This document shows, one piece after another, positions 62,012 through 64,000 of a stretch of 64,000 bases of DNA. Under the pieces are notes generated by a model. It worked only from the letters and a program-made list of their open reading frames with translations, ran no database searches and was not told the DNA's origin. The DNA is taken from positions 85,502 to 149,501 of the forward strand of contig NZ_JABXKH010000167.1 of assembly GCF_017115105.1 (NCBI RefSeq). Reading direction: 5' to 3'. Position 1 is the stretch's first letter, and each line of letters starts with the position of its first letter. Both the position numbers and the translations under genes were made by a program. This DNA is from Nostoc sp. NMS2. Its GTDB lineage: Bacteria; Cyanobacteriota; Cyanobacteriia; Cyanobacteriales; Nostocaceae.

Positions 62012-62902
62012 ATGAGTGTTACTCCTAAATCTGATATCAATTGGCAGCCGCTAGCATCACCACAAGCAGATGTTAATGCTGCACCTAACTTTTTCGGTGA
62101 ATTGGTACAAGAGACGTTGGCTTTAACTCGTCGCTTGTTTATTCAATTACAACGCCGTCCATCCTCTTTGGTTGCCGGAATTATTCAGCCAGTCATGTGG
62201 TTGATACTGTTTGGTGCTTTGTTCCAAAATGCCCCCAAGGGTATATTTGGCAATACAACAACAAATTACGGACAATTTTTAGCTGCCGGCATAATTGTGT
62301 TTACAGCCTTTGCTGGGGCGCTGAATGCTGGTTTACCCGTAATGTTTGACCGCGAGTTCGGCTTTTTGAATCGTTTGCTGGTAGCACCATTAGCATCGCG
62401 GTTTTCTATTGTCTTTGCTTCGGCAATCTTTATCATCAGCCAAAGTTTGCTGCAAGCAGCCGTGATTGTAGCGGCGGCGGCGTTTTTGGGCGCTGGACTA
62501 CCAAATGCAGTGGGTTTAAGTGCGATCGCTCTAATTGTCCTACTATTAGCTTTGGGTGTGACAGCCATCTCCCTCGGTTTAGCTTTCGCCCTACCCGGAC
62601 ACATTGAACTGATTGCAGTGATTTTCGTCACCAACCTACCATTATTGTTCGCTAGTACTGCTTTGGCTCCTCTATCTTTCATGCCTCAGTGGTTACAGGT
62701 TATCGCCACCCTGAATCCTCTTAGCTATGCGATCGAACCCATTCGCTATCTGTATCTCCACAGTAGTTGGGGACTAAGTAGTGTAGTTATGCAGGCTCCT
62801 TGGGGTGATGTTACCTTTGGGGGAGCGTTGCTGGTATTGTTTGGTTTTGCCCTTGTCGCCTTATTAAGCATTCAACCCCAACTACGGCGGACTCTTGCTT
62901 AA
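62012..62902 (+). CDS. ABC-2 type exporter permease
   Basis: The 296-residue protein has six membrane helices and the ABC-2 signature region (QLQRRPSSLVAGIIQPVMWLILFGALF at the start; NPLSYAIEPIRYLYL near the end). FDREFGFLNRLLVAPLASR is a cytoplasmic coupling helix typical of DrrB. It pairs with the ATPase gene upstream; the 159-bp gap is filled with GGGGGAGAT and TCCAAAA repeats, the latter ending a few bases before ATG 62012. Sixteen upstream in-frame codons are repeat-derived and rejected. Confidence 0.92.
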   Translation: MSVTPKSDINWQPLASPQADVNAAPNFFGELVQETLALTRRLFIQLQRRPSSLVAGIIQPVMWLILFGALFQNAPKGIFGNTTTNYGQFLAAGIIVFTAFAGALNAGLPVMFDREFGFLNRLLVAPLASRFSIVFASAIFIISQSLLQAAVIVAAAAFLGAGLPNAVGLSAIALIVLLLALGVTAISLGLAFALPGHIELIAVIFVTNLPLLFASTALAPLSFMPQWLQVIATLNPLSYAIEPIRYLYLHSSWGLSSVVMQAPWGDVTFGGALLVLFGFALVALLSIQPQLRRTLA

Positions 62903-62938
62903 AGAGATAAAATAGAGCAATTTTAGGGTCAAAATCCC

Positions 62939-63337
62939 ATGAAAAAACCATTTTTACAAATTCCTAGACTCTTTGTAGCTACCGTAGCAAGCATTAGCTT
63001 TGCTTCCTTACTCATGGCTCAACCCAGTTCGGCTCAAGTAAGCAGTCCAGCAGATGCTTTTCCTAGTAATAATACAACAGACCAAAATACCGATCCTTTC
63101 TCCCGCACGAACTCAGATAATTTCAATATGTTTGACCTGATTCATCGGGCAAATTTCGGAACTCTCAACTGGGATTCTAACCAACAGAACGAAAAATTAG
63201 ACTCAGCAGCAGCAGCCTTTAAAGCAAGGCAACAAAAACTAATACGAGGTGAACAACAGCAACCAACCCTCAGTTTGCCATCGTTTACAATACCATCAGC
63301 TACGCCGCCATCGGTTACACCACAATCAGGTAACTGA
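62939..63337 (+). CDS. Secreted Pro/Ser/Gln-rich protein of unknown function
   Basis: The 132-residue protein has a signal peptide (MKKPFLQIPRLFVATVASISFASLLMA, cleavage near SSAQV at about 33). A polar region with NMFDLIHRANFGTLNWDSNQQNEKLDSAAAAFKARQ follows, then a Pro/Ser/Thr-rich tail. No enzyme motif is present. It follows the permease after 36 bp and may be in the same transcript, ending at the terminator at 63350. Confidence 0.72.
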   Translation: MKKPFLQIPRLFVATVASISFASLLMAQPSSAQVSSPADAFPSNNTTDQNTDPFSRTNSDNFNMFDLIHRANFGTLNWDSNQQNEKLDSAAAAFKARQQKLIRGEQQQPTLSLPSFTIPSATPPSVTPQSGN

Positions 63338-63349
63338 ATTCAAATAAAG

Positions 63350-63372
63350 AACCCCAAGCTCTAAAGGCTTGG
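63350..63372 (+). terminator. Hairpin terminator
   Basis: CCCCAAGCTCTAAAGGCTTGGGG forms a strong hairpin between convergent genes 12 bp past the secreted-protein stop. CTTTTT-like sequence nearby is weak but A-rich flanks suit termination on both strands. Confidence 0.7.
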
Positions 63373-63414
63373 GGCTGAGACTCTTTAAAAAATCCTTAGT
63401 TCTTAAGTAAAAAA

Positions 63415-63852
63415 CTACAGCCCAAGTGCAGCTAAAATATCGCTAGCATGGGTGGTAGTATTTACAGCAGTGTCAACATGAGTAATTTTGCCCTTGGGGT
63501 CAATTACGTAGGTGACGCGCTTGGCATAACCACCGCCATCCACATCGAAAGCTGTGATGAGAGATTTGTCGGAATCAGCCAGTAGGGGAAAATTCAAATT
63601 ATATTTTTGGGTGAATGCTTGATGAGAGACTTCATCATCAGCACTGACTCCCAACACTACAACATCTTTGCCTTGATATTCAGATTTGGCATCCCGAAAA
63701 CTACAGGCTTGTTTGGTGCAGCCTGGCGTGTCATCTTTGGGGTAAAAATACAAAACGACGGTCTTACCGGCAAAGTCAGATAACGAGACTGTGTTGCCAT
63801 TTGTATCTTTGGCGGTAAATGCAGGTGCATCCGTACCAACTGCTAGAGGCAT
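63415..63852 (-). CDS. bcp: Peroxiredoxin Q (bacterioferritin comigratory protein)
   Basis: The enzyme reduces hydrogen peroxide and organic peroxides using thioredoxin. The 145-residue protein has the peroxidatic Cys45 and resolving Cys50 in YPKDDTPGCTKQACSFRD, typical of atypical two-Cys PrxQ. The fold's Arg in GYAKRVTYVIDPKG follows. There is no signal peptide, so it acts in the cytoplasm or on the thylakoid surface. ATG 63852 gives the normal start MPLAVGTDAPAFT. Confidence 0.96.
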   Translation of the reverse strand: MPLAVGTDAPAFTAKDTNGNTVSLSDFAGKTVVLYFYPKDDTPGCTKQACSFRDAKSEYQGKDVVVLGVSADDEVSHQAFTQKYNLNFPLLADSDKSLITAFDVDGGGYAKRVTYVIDPKGKITHVDTAVNTTTHASDILAALGL

Positions 63853-63954
63853 AATTAACCTTTCCTGTTTCAGATTGTTGATGCACTTGAAATTTTACAT
63901 TAATTTATAATGATTAAATATAAACCTCATCTAAGTTGAGAACCATAGTTTTCG

Positions 63955-64000
63955 CCCTCACCCTAAATCCCTCTCCCATATCTGGGAGAGGGACTTTGAA
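63955..64000. repeat. Edge of a CTCTCCC-type palindromic repeat
   Basis: CCCTCTCCCATATCTGGGAG and the following GAGGG form a hairpin of the same kind as inside the elements at 28.6 and 37.2 kb. It is cut by the window edge. Confidence 0.6.

Noticed and set aside
62266..62682. 138-codon frame antisense to the ABC permease
   Set aside because: Shadow of the permease gene; Ala/Lys-rich composition mirrors its codons.

Overview
The window looks like chromosomal DNA of a filamentous, Nostoc/Anabaena-type cyanobacterium. The evidence is the very frequent HIP1 octamer GCGATCGC, heptamer repeat arrays (GTAATTC, TTTAGAT, CCCAATG and AATGACA types) between genes, and cyanobacterial genes such as chlI, flavodoxin, an RpaB-like regulator, TspO pairs and DUF3611. 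No prophage, CRISPR array or rRNA operon was seen.

Layout. 0-5 kb: a cut-off membrane protein gene, an AT-rich cytosine-5 DNA methyltransferase, magnesium chelatase chlI, a degenerate tRNA-Lys-like sequence, an HD hydrolase gene broken by one in-frame TGA, and a minus-strand array of three near-identical structured RNAs that I read as Yfr2-type sRNAs. 5-14 kb: purH with a nearby duplicated 5' fragment, an RpaB-like response regulator, a glutathione S-transferase, then an ECF sigma/anti-sigma pair facing a set of exported or membrane proteins (secreted protein, PepSY-type, cupredoxin, Tat-type metallophosphoesterase). 14-17 kb: a cbiMQO cobalt/nickel importer. 18-29 kb: glycosyltransferase, a nucleotidyltransferase fused to a mutase-like domain lacking its catalytic motifs, flavodoxin with an alpha/beta-hydrolase, trhO, tRNA-Ala(TGC), and an acyltransferase. 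29-34 kb: two tandem PAS histidine kinases, one carrying a repeat-derived insertion in its dimerisation helices. 35-38 kb: Uma2 nuclease and ureEFG. 38-45 kb: GAF histidine kinase, glycogen-debranching enzyme, ATP-grasp protein, HAMP histidine kinase. 45-48.5 kb: a copper-export operon (copZ, copA, small membrane protein) with a MerR-type promoter. 48.5-57 kb: rtcB remnant, pfkA, era, NarL-type regulator, YdeI-like protein, DUF3611, two TspO genes, VanX-type dipeptidase. 57-64 kb: two dead small genes (DUF4926/DUF6883), a PLP decarboxylase, a lone TnpB element, an ABC-2 exporter, a secreted protein and peroxiredoxin Q.

Metal handling is a recurrent theme: cbiMQO could supply Ni or Co, UreEFG load Ni into urease (structural genes not here), CopZ/CopA export copper, and ChlI helps insert Mg. 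Signalling is also dense: four histidine kinases, two response regulators and one ECF sigma factor.

The most distinctive feature is repeat activity. Several families of short non-autonomous elements (about 90-285 bp) have terminal inverted repeats and clear target-site duplications of 3, 8 or 10 bp. One site is nested three deep. One element sits inside an rtcB remnant, and removing it restores the reading frame. Repeat DNA has also been kept in frame inside a histidine kinase, CopA and a decarboxylase. The window also holds several small dead genes and the tandem sRNA array, which is the best candidate for an under-described regulatory system.
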